This document shows, piece after piece, positions 24,839 to 40,690 of a stretch of DNA of 64,000 bases. Made by a program: the position numbers and the translations under genes. The notes below the pieces were generated by a model. It saw only the letters and a list, made by a program, of their open reading frames with translations. It did not search any database and was not told the origin of the DNA. Origin of the DNA: Straminergon stramineum (Eukaryota; Streptophyta; Bryopsida; Hypnales; Calliergonaceae); the NCBI GenBank assembly GCA_963920665.1, contig OY987266.1, positions 2,919,001-2,983,000 of the forward strand. The letters are read 5' to 3'. How positions within the stretch are numbered: position 1 is the first letter of the stretch; the number at the start of each line of letters is the position of its first letter.

Positions 24839-27400
24839 CGGCTCAAAGAGTCTGTTTTAGCCAGAAATTAAGAAACAACCCATAATGGGCTGAATTTCCG
24901 AATTTTTGGAAAATAAAATAAAAAATTCCTTTTTTCCAAAATTTCTAAAAAGTACTGATAAACCTAAAACTGAATTAAAAAAATATAATTAAAAATAATA
25001 TTCTTTTTTGATGTGGCTATGTCTGTGCCACATCATATTGTTGATGTGGCAAGTTCTCACACCTTGGGAACTCAAAATAACTCGTCGCCTCTTCATGCCC
25101 TCAAATATTTTCTAATGATTTACAATATCCTAATGACATACTTCACAGTGCTCCAGATACTATTCATCATGCATAGATCATCCACCATGTTCCATTGATG
25201 TCTGTTTGTTTTATCTATTTTTTCAGTTTGTCAACAAAACGTGCTTCATATTTTTTTCTTGATGTTTTGATTCTAGTTTGTCCCATCATTTCATACATTC
25301 TCATTGCAATTACTCTTGGAATTGACAGTAGCCTCCTTCCCATATTACAATGTGCGGTTGGAAGATAATTTTGGAATAAAAAATTAAAGACAAAAAGAAG
25401 ATCACTTTGGGACAAAGAGAATACTCTTTTTTGTTACACCTTGTGTGCTAGAGTGTTTTTCAAGCATAAATTGTAATTGATGGACAAGGTATACATGTCT
25501 AATTTAAACTTATATCTATTTATTTAATTGTTCTAAAATTAAGTTGGTAGGGCATGTAGATTTTTGGAAATATGTTACATTTTATGGTTGTAGAGGTTTA
25601 AAGTACTATTGAGTATCTTTTCCAAAGAACTTAATATTGAAATTTGTAGTAGAAGCTATTCTAGTTGATATTGCATGACAAAGTTTCAAAATAGTTAATT
25701 CCACACACTAATTAGAAGTCCACAAAGTAAGCTTTGTCTTTTTTTGCATTTCGAAACACTAAAAAAAGATTATTTGAGTTGTTCTTTTCATGAATGACCA
25801 TCTTCATAGTATTATTACAAATGAACAATTTTTGTTTTATTTTTTAAAATTATTTTCTATTTTTTTAGAAATTAAAATGGAAATATATCTATGTATAGTT
25901 TTAGATTTTGTGCTTTTTAGTTCTCCTACTTGGCATTATAGAATTATTCTATACTTAATCATCCTAGGATATAATCTGTTAGTAGTCAACAAATTTACCA
26001 TCTATTTTATCATCTTAAAAATATAGTAATTTTATAATATTCCTAGAAGAAATAAGATATATTACAACAAGAACAAAAGAATATAAGCCTTAAAGTTGTG
26101 AATTGATCAAATTTGGAATTTGTAGCATAAAAGTGTATAAGTTTTGAGCTCCATACTCAACATTACAGTTACAAAATTTCAATGTAAGTTAAATGATGTA
26201 GGAAGCCATGAAAAAATGAAAGGGAAAACAGAATTCATGTGAATAAAATTTATAGTGTTAAAATGTTGGATGTTGATTATTAGTATTGTTACCAATGGTA
26301 AAATTAGGTGTCAACCTCTAGGTGGTGATGTGTTGGTGAAGGGCACCAATGGTAAGATTTGAATTGTTATAATTAGGTGGTAATGGGATGTTGATGGATG
26401 TTAACTTTTAACAATGCAAAATTCAATTCATAGGTAGGTATTGGATGCCAATGGGTATTTTTAGTTTCCAAAGAAACCCCAAACCCTTAAACCCTTTTAT
26501 TTTTTACCACATAACTTGTCATTCATCGAAACCAATGCTCGACTTTTAAATTAAAATCCACACTTTTTACATAACAAAATTGATGACATGGAAATAAATA
26601 ATGAATATTTTAAAAAATATCAGCAAAAATATGCAAAATTCAAGAAAGGATTTTGGCACATAAGGGTTAATGTAACTACACCTAATTTCAACTACTTTTT
26701 AAAACTGACTAGTCTAGATTCTTGCATAAAATTTACTCCCCAAGTAGTCATGAGAGTCTACGGTTGTTTTAAAAACGCCTACTTTGAGCACTTAGAAAAT
26801 TCAAAGTTTATTCATATGATGCCCAAAAAATGTATTCTAAGAGAATCTAGAATCCTCTTTTGACCACCAACAAGATCCCATGAATAGTTTTTCTATATAA
26901 TAATGGGAACCATGCTGAATTGCTTATTTGTGTGATTTTTGGTGTAGTTATTACTGTAACATTACAGATGCAACATAAAACTTTTTTTTTTTGACGCTAA
27001 GTTACATAAAACTTTTCACTGTCAATACAAAATATTTTACAAAACTGTGACTTCACTAAATTAGTGTCATACACACAAATAGCATAACTCAATGTTTTGA
27101 GAATGTGTCAGGATGGGGCTACACACGGGCAGTACAGTACAGTGGCTTCTAATTTAATCCAATGAATTGACAAATATTTTACAAATCACAATGCAAAACC
27201 TTGAAGAATGAGCCCCCCCGCTTTTGACTTTGTCAAATTTTCCAAGTCGTCACAACCAGGTCTTAGCATTTGGAACCACACTTCTTATACCCCAAACTTC
27301 AAAATCCAGTATTAAAAAAAAAATTAAAAAATTAAAAAAACATGGAAAAAAAATTAAAATCATTTAAATTCATTTAAAAACATTTTCACTAGTCTACAAG
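24839..27400. other. AT-rich intergenic DNA
   Basis: No gene or named repeat is supported. The stretch has short homopolymer runs and direct repeats of TTTTATGACAAA type words, and composition is strongly AT. Near 26487 the words AAACCCTTAAACCC resemble worn TTAA-MITE ends, but no full element can be bounded. Confidence 0.5.
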
Positions 27401-28319
27401 TAGAAGCGGGACCTACGTACAATACGTCCGAAGTACTTATATGACGTATAAAATACACGACTACATACACCGTCGTGTCCGTCCAGTACTTGAGACCCGG
27501 TATACGGGCCTCAATCAGGGAATCTTCGAGATATTTTGTCCTGTATGCGAGTCTCAGGATGTGGATTCAGGTCTCGACACTTGGATTGGGACATCCCTAA
27601 CGCTTGGAACTGTCGTTCCCTTGTACCTAAGGCGCATGTTTTGCTTGGAATTAGTCATCTTCTACCTCTGCTTTGCTCACTTATCCCCTGTGTGTTGCAG
27701 AAGCCTTTTTTTTCTCTCTTTCTGCTTCTGTTTTCCCTCGTTGCTGTTGCGCCTGCGTGCAATTGCTGTCGCGACCTTTTCTCGCGAGCTTCGCTTTTGT
27801 CGTTTCGTTCTGTTTCTTTTCCGGCTCTGATGTGGCGGAACTAAGAGCGATTAAGATGTGCGTTTGGAAGCATCGCGGTGGTTTTCTGTGACCTATGTTG
27901 CATTCTTCGTTGCGTGTTTTGGTTATGTGAAAAGTCCGGGAGCGGAGTTTCGTGGTGTGGAGGTCGTGAAGTTTGACGCGGTGAATTGGTGTTTAGGAAT
28001 AAATCATCGCCGTGCATTGGAGCTTCGGCTTTTGGAGTTCGACTTGGAATGACAAGGCCACGTGACGCGTCGAGCTTAGGCTACGAGACCCGTTGGCAAG
28101 TGGTCCAGACTTGAATTTTTGACTCCATGGTCTGAAATAGATTTGTGGATGGAGCATGTAACTGTAGGGTGCTGCTATCTTGAGAGTGCTGCAAGATTCT
28201 ATTCTTGACGTTTGTACTACGCGGACTTAGATCTGTTGAGTAGCGTATGTAGGTTCTCTATGAGCCGTTTCGCGTAGCGCTGGTTTGGAAGTTCTGTAGG
28301 AACAGGGAACGGGAATTCC
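27401..28319 (+). promoter_or_regulatory. Promoter and probable 5' UTR of the coiled-coil gene
   Basis: GC content rises sharply from about 27.4 kb. The stretch has a run of pyrimidine-rich sequence (27700-27800) typical of plant leaders. It contains a G-box-like CCACGTGAC at about 28069. An in-frame TAG lies 42 bp upstream of the ATG at 28320, so translation is unlikely to start earlier in that frame. Transcription start and any leader intron are not resolved. Confidence 0.4.
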
Positions 28320-31138
28320 ATGTTTGAAAGGGATAAGAGGGAAATGCCAGTGGTTGAGAGTGCGACCCCCGGGGTGAGCCCCGGTGCTGTACCGTTTTCA
28401 GCAACTGCCAGCTCTCGGAAGGAGAAAAAGAAGCAGGCGAAAGAAGAGAGAGACCGTATGAAGCAGGCGGAGAAGAAAAAACGGCGTTTGGAGAAAGCAC
28501 TTGCCACTGCTGCTGCCATTCGGACTGAGCTTGAGAAGAAAAAGCAGAGACGGAAAGAGGAAGAACAAAGACTTGATGAAGAAGGAGCTGCTCTTGCTGA
28601 GGCCGTTGCTCTCCAGGTTAGTATTTGCGCTACGAGTGCACTTCCTGCAATATTGAATAGCGGTGCTTTCAAGATCTACGAATGACCATATGTTTCACTG
28701 GTATTTTGAATATGCCGTAGGTTCCGTGTTTTGACGTCTTTGTTAGCAACAGTTCAATCATTGTTGAGGTGTAGTCTTTGTGCTAAGAATGTTTTGTTAC
28801 ATCAAGTATGGCAGAACATTTCTCCTTATTCGATTTTGATGTTTTGACATGGCTGTGACTTTTGTTAACATGCAACGCGTTCATTTGTCTCCCTGAACGC
28901 CTTTTCGTGTGTTCTGAATACCTGTTCATTTGAGATGATGCATGCCAGACATCCGGTGCGCTATCATTATGGTAGAATCATCTCATTTTTATTCTGTACT
29001 TTCCAATATACCATTGACTGGTTTATGTCGTACACTGAATTAGATAACTATAATATCTGGGAGCTGTTACGCATAGCCTGTTTGCACCGAGATATTTGGT
29101 GCTCAGGCCCTGAGCCGTCGTGCGCACTAATTGGTCAAAAACAATCTTCGACTCTGGCCAATCGTTGCTCTTAATTCGCAATACTCACTAGAGGCTTTTT
29201 CCTTAAATAATAGTAGTTTTTTGGAAATTGCAGGTGTTGGTTGATGAAGAGTCGGATGGCTTAGGTCGACTTCAAGTGGCTATGGAAGGACAGATACAGT
29301 CCTTCAGAGATGGAGATGACGGAGGCTCGTCCTCTGGGGACAAAACCTGTGAGGACAAAACTATGGGTCCTTGCTTGGGTGTTCGCCGCCGAGAGACTGT
29401 TCAACAAAACGGCCTGAAGCGACATGGCAGTTTCAAAAGCTCTGGAGGTCTGTTAAATTTCTGGAACATGCTATATTTTACACAGCTGTTTGTTTCTGCA
29501 ATTAAGCTAAGTTGGTTGATACGCATGTTTTTAGCTTCTGTAGATCCCAATACAAATGCAGTAATTGCTGCGCCTATCTTAGCATTTCTGTCCTGTATCT
29601 TCTCTGGAGGGTGGAAGAGGTAATGCTAACCTTACTCAATGATCTACTTGCATTATGCGTCAACGAACATGTTTTGTGTATGTGCAGATAATGACCGAAG
29701 CTTTGAAAGAGAATCAAAGGACTGGAAGAGACGTGAATGGGAGACTCCAGGTGACGCTCTGTTAATTAATGCCCGACATGATACTGGACCAGACAGCGAG
29801 CTTGAAGATGAGGAAATTACCTGGGAGGTATTCAGCAGTGCAGAAGAGAAAGCCAGGGCTAGCAACGAGAGGGCTCGACGAGCAGAAGCGGCCGCAGGGT
29901 TAGCTGCAGCTCAGGTGATGACTGATACTTCAATTCTTTTGTTAGATTTTGCAGTTTAGAAACAGTGTAGAATCCAGAATTGTTGTATAGTAATACCAAC
30001 AGCAATTAGAGTCTGCGGAGGAGCCTTTTTTCTTCACTGACAATTTTCGTGTGAATAGGCTGTTGCTGCTCTTAGGATCGCCGAAGAAGCTCGAGCTGAG
30101 GCAGAAGCTGCCAAGAAGGCTGCTGAAGAAGCAATGCACGAAGCTCTTGATCATTGTGAAACCATACTGAAACCGGAATCCCTTGATGAGGTTGGTTTCC
30201 CAAGCATTTTGAACGGTTGGAGATAGTTTTCTAGGACCCTGTATCATCGCTTACTCCTTTTCAGTATAGCTAATAGAGTGTGTGAGTAGGTCATCTGTAC
30301 ATCTGTGTCACTGTAAACCAGTAAGGGTAGGTAATAAAGATATGGTAATGACCAGCTAATGTCAGCCTAGTCCAGCTACACAGGGCCGGGAAGGGAAAAA
30401 GAGTGATTGAGCCTGAGTCAAGGGCAGGACATGGATGAATCGTGACGGGGCTGGGACTTGAACAGAAGGCAACAACTCTGTGTGTGGAGAAGGAGAGGGA
30501 TGAGTTAAAAGCCCGTCTTCAAGAGACTGAACGCCAGCTGCAGGCGAAGACTCAACGTGTCTCAGAACTAGAGCACAATTTGGAGGAGGTATGATTGCAC
30601 TTTTTGAACATACTGCTGACCCGTGACTACTGGTTTGTCCCTATCGACATCTGTTGATGTTGTGCACGAGATTGAATAATTTTAAATTTGATCTTGTGAC
30701 TGATCTCTGATAGTATTTCTTTATGAGTTGATATTTGTCACAAGCTTTTAAAAATATGAAATACATATTTGGTTTTTTTTGGCAATCAGCTCCTGCTCTG
30801 TCTCGTTATATTGTGCAAAGGCAGGGTTGTGTTATCACCTTATTTAGGGTCATTTTTTTGTCCTGCCCTGCCTCCCTTTGAAAGGAAGTGTGCAGGAGGT
30901 AATCTTGATATTAATTCTTCACGTTTTCTATTTTCGTTTCCACCGTCATTCCCTGATAGGATCTTGGTGATATGCTCTACAGGTGACGCAGTATTTACTG
31001 GAGTTCAAGGCTATGTTTGAAGGCGGCAAGCATAGTTCGCTTACAGTTGGTCTAAATGCCGACAAAGATACTGAAACAAGCTCCGATCAGGAGGATGCAA
31101 CTCCTGCAGAACCCTCCGGAGGTACAGTTGACGAGTGA
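28320..31138 (+). CDS. Coiled-coil protein of unknown function
   Basis: Six exons with consistent phase: 28320-28616, 29234-29447, 29688-29914, 30059-30190, 30466-30588 and 30983-31138, giving about 382 aa. Residues 30-98 are a highly charged Lys/Glu/Arg/Ala helix (EKKKQAKEERDRMKQAEKKK and similar), long enough for a coiled coil or a basic single helix. The middle, acidic and Ser/Gly-rich, includes WKRREWETPGDALLINARHD. Residues 220-330 form a second Ala/Glu-rich coiled coil with heptad-like spacing (AEEARAEAEAAKKAAEEA, ETERQLQAKTQRVSELEHNL). The C-terminus (VTQYLLEFKAMFEGG) is followed by an acidic tail. There is no signal peptide or membrane segment. I do not recognise the family; a scaffold or cytoskeletal adaptor role would be a guess. 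Exon 5 has the least certain acceptor. Confidence 0.8.
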
Positions 31139-31973
31139 CGATTGTGAGATGAAACCATTTGTGGGATTGAAATCCGTGTGAAAACCTTGGTATGCACTGT
31201 TTGGAGAATGGACTTCTTCAACTTGAATGTCCTCTCAAACTATGCATAAGCTTTTGCAAGAGAGTGTTTAACACATTAAGGACCATGAAGATTCAGAGAT
31301 CCAGATGGTGACTCTGTATCCAAGTCCGAGGACAGTGAGAAATACTCGGTTTACGTTGAGGTACACATAGCTTCCTTGAAACCTTCTCAAAATTTGAAGG
31401 GCTAAAGAATGTGTAGATAGCACTGGATTGACCCCGTTGGAGCTAGGTTGAAATGTGAATGTTCTAAAGATTTCGTGATGCTGGAAAGTTGGGTTGAAAG
31501 AGAACGGAAAGGACGGGGTCTTTATAGTGGGAAATGAGACAACCTGAATGTGGTTGTTGATTCTCCTGGGCCCTGTCAATCTGGCAGATGAGTTCCTTAC
31601 CTTACTTTCTCAAAGTATCTGATAACTTGTATCTTGAAGTCCTTGTGTAAGGCACAAAAAGTGAACACTCGCAAATATTTATGGACTTCTGCAGTTGTGA
31701 CCCGAATTTTGTGGAGGATGTGGTTCTCCAATGTAGCTTATGAATGCAATGCTTGATAGGTTTTGGTAGTCTGTCAACTTCTCATGATACGCTTTTTGAA
31801 AGTGTTTCATTTATGTAACTTCACTCGTGAGCTTGAAGCCAATACTGGACCAATTATTGCCGTCATTGCTCGCTCGTTTTGTTTTAGCAGGCCATACCTG
31901 TAGTATAATCAGTTTCTTATTTTTTGGCTCAGATTTACTCTCCATTGTTGATTTAGCTCCTTTAGATTCGTTG

Positions 31974-32300
31974 TTAACCCTATAGTCCCAAGGCCTTTTT
32001 CTCCATCAAAAACCACTCAAAACGGTCATTTCTATTGCAGAGATTTTATATTATTTTTAAATTTTAATATTTTGCTTATCCAACAGTAGGATCTTGTACT
32101 AGACTAGTGGAAGAATGTGGAAGAAACTTCAGAAACTTTGATTAAGTAGATTGCAAGATATTTGGTTAAAGTGAAGAGAGAAGTTGTTTTGCACTTTGCT
32201 CTACTAGATTTTTTGGCTTAGAATCTCCTTAAAAATTTGAGAATTGCCAAAACTTACATTCACCTTTACCAAATTTTCAAATTTTTGACAAAATTGACAA
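31974..32300 (+). mobile_element. TTAA-type MITE, family A copy 2 (right end lost)
   Basis: Opens TTAACCCTATAGTCCCAAGG and continues with AACCACTCAAAACGGTCATT and AGGATCTTGTACT, matching the left part of family A. Similarity fades by about 32.3 kb and no right terminus was found. Confidence 0.6.
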
Positions 32301-32947
32301 TGATAATTTAATTTTGGGGGGATTTGTTGGATCAAATATGTGCATTAGGAACTTGAGTTTTGGGATAGCAAAATTGAACCTAAAAATGTATTATTCGGCC
32401 TTGAAATACAAAATGAATGCTTTTTCCAATTCAACAAATACTTCAAATTCAAGGTTGTCAAGATGTAATAATGGTCCATATTGCAACATATATTCTTTAC
32501 AATGGCTAATGCTATCTCATGCTTTCAATTCCCCCAAAAGAATCAAATATTGTAAGAACCAATATCACTTGTATGCCTCTTAAATTCTTGATATTTTAAA
32601 TTCTATAAATGTCAATTTCCTTCAATTTTTGTGTACAACAATTTAAAATGATGTATACCAACATGTTAAGGCGCAAAAAGTTTTTTAGGAGTTCTACAAA
32701 AACTTTGGTAGAAGATAAAGTAGTTCCAAATCATGTTGAACAAAACTAAGTTTTAGATATGGCTAACTTTGAAATTAATTCTCTTTCAAATTACAACTAA
32801 TTTTTTTCTTCAAACTTCCATGGTAAAGCGTAATATGCCATACACTACAACTTTTGTGTGATACACTTTTGGACTTTGTCCAATGATGGTTATGGTATGG
32901 TTGTTTGAATAAAAATGTTTCAATCAAGTATTAGTTTTGGTCGTCAA

Positions 32948-32983
32948 CACACACACACACACATATATATACACACACACACA
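32948..32983. repeat. (CA)n(TA)n(CA)n microsatellite
   Basis: Two CA runs flank a short TA run, 36 bp in all, in intergenic DNA. Confidence 0.9.
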
Positions 32984-33112
32984 TTTTTTTTAATTTCCCG
33001 ATGAAGGTTGATCATTTTTCACTTCCACATTTTCATTTTTCACTTCCAATTTCTTTAAGTCTTGGTTGAATAATTGATTCTAAAAATTTTAGCACCATAT
33101 AAAATTATGGTT

Positions 33113-34066
33113 TTAACCCCTAAAGGTATTTCACTATGTTTTCACCAAAAATGCTCCAAAACTGTCATCTCTAATACAAGTACCAAATTTTAGGAAAAAA
33201 ATACATTTTTGGACAAATGTAACCGTAGGATCTTGTAGTACGCTGGTTTAGGAAGATGCGGAAAAAATTTCAGAAATTTCCACCGTTTGGATTGCAAGAT
33301 ATTAGCATTTGAAGTGACAAAAAGCCATTTTTCGGCCCTGCAAAAATCCGGGCAGCTGCACTTCACAAGGTCAGATCATGATGAAAAAATGTCCAAAATG
33401 GGTTTAACTCTTTGGATTCATTCTCCAAGTCATGTTGGCTACATGCTGGAAAAAATTTAGATCATTTGGAATTGTACAACATATAAGAAAAAAATAATAA
33501 GTTGAAAGAAGTAGAGAATGATTCAAAATACTAACTTGTTAATAATTTATTTATGGAATTGAAAAATGCCAATCCCAATGGTTAAATTGTTGTAATAAAA
33601 AATCTACACCTCACCTTTTTATTTTTTTTCCAAAAATATTAAAAATTGAGTTAAATAAAGGTCTTCAAAGTTTATTTTAGAGTAGAGATTCCATTACTAC
33701 CCACAAACTACCCACAACTAAAACTCTTCATAACTTTCATCTCATAAATCAAAATGGAATGATTCAAAGATTTCCATGTATATATAAATTAGGAAAATAA
33801 AGTTCCAATTTTTATTTTTTTTAAAAGTGATTTTTAAAGAAGTTTTTTTTGCTACCCATGTTGCCCGCCGAGCAATGAAAACAACATATCATATAACAAC
33901 TTTTTAACCATGTATTCAAAAGTTATGAAAATTTTTGGGTCTTAAAGCTACTCCATGGGCACATGTTGTGTGAAAATTTCAAAGAAAAAAAAAAATTTTC
34001 ATTCATAGTGAGCTGCCCAAAATTGCTATGTTGCCAAAAAACACCGTTTGGTCCTTTAGGGGTTAA
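33113..34066 (+). mobile_element. TTAA-type MITE, family A copy 3 (best-preserved ends)
   Basis: A 954-bp element with a perfect 14-bp terminal inverted repeat, TTAACCCCTAAAGG at the left and CCTTTAGGGGTTAA at the right. The outer TTAA serves as target duplication. The interior carries the family words (CTCCAAAACTGTCATC, TAGGATCTTGTAGT, TTCAGAAATTTCC, GATTGCAAGATATTAGCATT). There is no open frame of note, so it is non-autonomous. The pattern fits piggyBac-type MITEs. Confidence 0.75.
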
Positions 34067-35624
34067 AGATTGCTACTTTCAAATATTGTATTTTGCCATC
34101 TTGCTCAACTTTCACTATTATAATAGAAATGTAGTCTATTTAGATTGGGAAAATGATCCTAAAAAGATCCCCAATTTGTTTTTGAAGTGCAAAAAGAATA
34201 TTAATACCACTTCTAGCTTGGAATTGCAAGGGTGAGTCCATCGATGTTAGTGTGTGAATATGAAAATGCAAGTATGTGAGCCTTGAGCATATGTATAAGT
34301 AGATATCCCACAACCATTGAAGTTACTTAAAATATAAACACCTATAATATAGGTATCTAAAACATAATTACACTACAATCATGGAAGGTTTCTATAATAT
34401 AGACATATGTAACATAGGTGTAGAGTCTTCTAGGCTCCTAGGCTCACATAACATCAACCCTCCTATTCCTAAAAAGAACAACTAGAATCAAACTTCAAAT
34501 GCAAATCAAGAATAGGAAGAAAAGAGGGGCCAAATGAAAAGTGATATTCTATTGCTTATAGTATGTGTCCATTACATCAATTTCATAACCAAAAATCTTT
34601 AGATGGATAGTTGGAATAATGTCCTTTCTCAATGGAAACAAAGTCTTGGGCCACCAACATCTAGTAATATGCTTTCATACCCCCAAACCTCCTTTCTACT
34701 ATGTTGATTTATCATGTTCAAGTAGTGTAAGTCACTAATTTTTGAATATCATATCCATGGTTTTTTTGTTGGCTTTATGGTGCCAAATTGAACCAAAAAA
34801 TGGCTAAAAAATGGCAAAAAATTAAGAAGTTTTTTGCTAGAAAACTTCAAATTTAAAAAAAAATCTTGGATGGAATCTTTGGAGTGTAGATGAAAATAGA
34901 ATTATGGACATGTGATATGTGCTAATGTGATATTTTCTATTCAATATGTGGATGAATGTTGAAATTTGGAACACCACTATAATATTTTATATTGCTACTT
35001 TGGCACTTCATAAAAAAAATGAAAAAAAAGCCTTGATCATATCATTCCAATTAGAGTGGGCTGAAATTTCTTTATTTCTACTAACGAATTTTTTTCCAAA
35101 ATAAATTCAAAGTGACTAATTTTACACATGACACTACTTTGGACTTGATTGATGATTTTTTCCATTGACAAGGTTTGAATATGTTGCCTTCTTGCTTTGA
35201 TCTTTGGAAATGATTACCATGGTTTAATATTGTTATCAAAGTTGATTATCTAGATTTACAATATAATCTTTTTAGTTGTTATAGTTGTTGGAAATAATTG
35301 GTTCAAAGTCATTTGAAATTGAAAGGTGTTTGTTGTAAGCTGAGAAGCTTTGTTAACTCTAATTTTGCAACACAATTCATCAATCACTTAAATTTAAAGC
35401 ATTTAGATACATTAATTAATTAATCCTAAAATGCTATAGAAGACAAAAAGGATTAGATGAATAACTTTTCCAAAAATTATAAAAGCAAAGAATGCACCAA
35501 TTTATCCTTAGATCCAATACATATGGCCTTATTACCAATGTATTAAGCCAAAAAAATTCTAGGGTTAATTGTGTAAGGAAGTTGAGGCCAAAAAGTTGTT
35601 GATTGATGATTCTCAAGACTTACT

Positions 35625-35855
35625 TTAACCCTTGAAAGTGGCGGCGGATGTTTTTTGTTCAATGAATGATAAAGAATTCTCCTCTCTAGGACAAAAGTGC
35701 AACTATTCATCCTCAAAATTAGGGGTGGAAAGGGGAGATCTTCTACAGTAGTTTGACTCCCAAAGAGTATTTTTGATTTTTTTAAAGTAAATGATGTCAC
35801 ACTGTTCCGAAATGGCTGATTTCCACAGTCACCAGCCTGGCATTCCAAAGGTTAA
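35625..35855 (-). mobile_element. TTAA-type MITE, family B copy 2
   Basis: A 231-bp element opening TTAACCCTTGAAAGTGG and closing CATTCCAAAGGTTAA, with TTAA at both ends. It lies in reverse orientation to the copy at 9513 and shares the TCCTCAAAATTAGGGGTGGA and CTACAGTAGTTTGA blocks. It sits 570 bp upstream of the RD19-like start codon. Confidence 0.75.
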
Positions 35856-36425
35856 GAATGAAGAATACACCTATTGGTTCGAAAATTGAATCATTTTCAC
35901 AAAACACCTTGATGATAGGACTTGTTCTTTCAAAGTAAATAATACTCCGGGGTACTAAAGATAAAGAGACCCAGCCCAACCAAACGTCCCATTCCCCCCG
36001 CCAATTACGGAACAAAACGTTCCTGCCCGTAACATACGCCTCCTGACTCCGCACGCAACCGACTTGACCTGTGTGAACACAACCCTGTCCACGTCAGATT
36101 TTCGTGCGGTTAAGCCACTGGCGAGGAAGCCTTTCACCCACCGCTCTCCTTCACTGTAGGGTTTCTTCCCTTTCCTTCCTTTCGTGGCTTGTTGCTTCGG
36201 CTTGCGTGCCCATCACACAACGCATCGAAAGAGGAAGTGTGCAACGTTGATTAGCTACTTTAGCCTCGGGATTCGCGGATCTTCCTCGTGTAAAAATCAT
36301 ACACGCCCAGGCCGGCATAAGAAAGCAAACAGTTGAGGTACTTTTCCCATTGGGGTTTCGCTTGGGGTTTCGTTTCTCGCTCCATCTCTGTCAAAATTTG
36401 TAGCAATTGCAGCAATTTTGTTGCG

Positions 36426-38608
<2,183 letters not shown>

Positions 38609-39027
38609 AGTATCTGCCTCCGAAATCAACTACCCAAGTATGTGTTATCAGTTGAGAAAGGCAATGTAGAGAAATGTTCTCAGCTTGCAAACTTTCCCTC
38701 CCAACGCAAGACTGTTCAGGACAGTGTTGAGCGATGTTCGAGTGAAAAACAAGAGCTGGAGTGGTACATAAGAATTCTGCAAGGACCTTTTTGTAACTCT
38801 TGGGGATGATGATGACCAGCTGGTGGTTGAAACATTGCTTGTAGCGCAGAAACAATATGTATATCTTGAAGTTGTACAGTTTGGCAATTATTATTCCAGT
38901 CCTGACGCTCTTGTTTCTTCCTAAAACTTTTATTCAGGTATATTTTATTATAGTAACTGAAATGATATTTATTCTATGTCTTGATTTGCCTATTTGTACT
39001 GCATATTATTCCTGCATGAGTGTGCTC

Positions 39028-39385
39028 TTGATGTTTTTGAACGGATGTTTTGTGTCCGATGGATGATAAGGAATTCTCCTGTGTAGGACAGAAGTACAAC
39101 TTTTCATCCTCAAAATTAGGGGTGGAAAGGGGAAATTTTCTACAGTAGTTTGACCTCCAATGGAATTTTTATTTTTTTTAAAAGTAGATGATGTCACATC
39201 GTTTCCAAAGCCATGATTTCCACTGTCACCAGCACCAATCCGTCAGGACACAGGGTACATGTGAAAATCATCATTTTTGAAACCGTGGGAATAATTGGTA
39301 TTAAAAAAATCAAAAGAATTTATTTGAAGTAAAAGAATTGTAGAAGATTCTCTACTTCCCACCACTAATTTCAAGGATAAATAAG
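39028..39385. mobile_element. Two family B fragments facing each other
   Basis: 39028-39245 is a family B copy in reverse orientation without intact TTAA ends. After about 20 bp it is followed by a forward partial copy (39265-39385) beginning at the TTTTTGAAACCGTGGGA block and ending after ACTTCCCACCACTAATTTC. Together they form an inverted pair, like the better-preserved one at 42149. They start about 420 bp after the protease stop codon. Confidence 0.6.
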
Positions 39386-39949
39386 GTAGATAGTGCAGAA
39401 ATTGCTCATTTAAGAGCGTTTTTGCTTTTACAGTTCAAAATTATGGTCTGAACATGTAGATGAATTTTAAATAGTAAGAAGAGAGAAAATGAATTGAGAA
39501 GCAATTTTTTTCATAATTTTTGCTAGTATGCTGAATTAAATATGATTTTTTAAACACAATTGCTGTAAGGTTCTATTTATGTTCGTAGAGGACATCAATA
39601 AAAGTGAAGCATTTGTCCTTGAATGGTGCAATTAGACCTACCAAATATGAGTGCCTTAATTTTAGGTGGCCTCCCTTTGGTTCATGTATGGTCCTAGGAA
39701 GATACAAAACTTGGCATACATGCCAACTTTCAAAAATTAGATTATAAAATTAGATCTGAAGGTTTGTTGATCAAGTTTTGACAACTGCTGAACTTAAAAT
39801 GAAAATATTATAAGAGCCTCATTAACTCCATGATTGCATTTATAAATTCTCCAGGTATGGTTTAAAATTTCACCATTCTCAACTCCAAAAGTGTTCAACA
39901 CCATTTCAAATCATGTCCATATATAAAGGACATCATGAGAGGCACTGTT

Positions 39950-40533
39950 TTAACCCCTAAAGTCCCAATGTCCCTATGGGGGACAAAATGGATTTCGGGT
40001 AGGTTACTATGAGTTCAATTTTTAGTGAATTTTTTAAAAACTTTCTCGTAAGATAGAAAAACTTATTAGCTTTCTAGGAATATAATTTTTTATTCCACTT
40101 GGTGCTTGGGAGCAGAAGTTATGCCACAATAACCTCAAAATGGGGGAGAGCGGGCAGTAAAAAAATTTGCAAAAAATTGAAATATTTTTTTTAATTAATA
40201 TATTCTCATAGATTATATTTTTGTCTAAATGGGAAGCTTTGATTCATCCCATTTGGATTAGTAATGTAATAGATATAGAGTTTCTTGTTTTGCGGGCAAT
40301 TGGAGCATCTTCGAAAAACAACTTTTTCTTTCACTTTGAATGCTAATATCTTTCAATCCATATGGTCAAACATCATGAAATTTTCGCTACATGATCCAAG
40401 AAAAGTTTGGTACAAGATCCTATGGTTAAATTCTGAAAAAGTATTTTTTTCTATTTCCTTAGATGAATGCAATAGAAGTAGCAGTTTTGAGTGTTTTTTG
40501 ACAGAAAAATGGCCTTGGGACTTTAGAGGTTAA
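39950..40533 (-). mobile_element. TTAA-type MITE, family A copy 4
   Basis: A 584-bp element reversed relative to the copy at 8590. The left end is TTAACCCCTAAAGTCCCAAT and the right end, read on minus, TTAACCTCTAAAGTCCCAAG, an 18 of 20 terminal match with TTAA on both outer ends. It contains GGGGGAGAGCGGGCAGTA and GTACAAGATCCTATGG, the minus-strand versions of family A words. It is shorter than copy 3, so an internal deletion is likely. Confidence 0.75.
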
Positions 40534-40616
40534 CAATGTCAGAAGAACACTTTTTGTTCTACCTATAGGACAATTGTTAGAACACGCACAGAATTACCAC
40601 CATCTACCATAGTCAA

Positions 40617-40690
40617 ATGTTTGTCCTACATAGGAGAATGCCTTGTCATTCATCGGACAATAAATGTCCACCATAGCCTTTTTGGGTTAC
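40617..40690 (+). mobile_element. Family B MITE fragment
   Basis: Only the right part is present: TGTCCTACATAGGAGAATGC, CATTCATCGGACAATAAATG and a worn TTTTTGGGTTAC end. It lies 85 bp after family A copy 4. Confidence 0.5.

Larger units (their letters stand above)
31139..36425. other. Intergenic region with TTAA MITEs; RD19-like promoter at right end
   Basis: The first several hundred bases are probably the 3' UTR of the coiled-coil gene. From 31.97 kb the DNA is AT-rich and holds family A copies 2 and 3, a CA/TA microsatellite and family B copy 2 (all listed). No gene is supported in 34.07-35.62 kb. The GC-rich 35.99-36.42 kb is the likely promoter and leader of the protease gene, with a CCACGTCA motif near 36090. 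I see nothing else in it. Confidence 0.55.
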
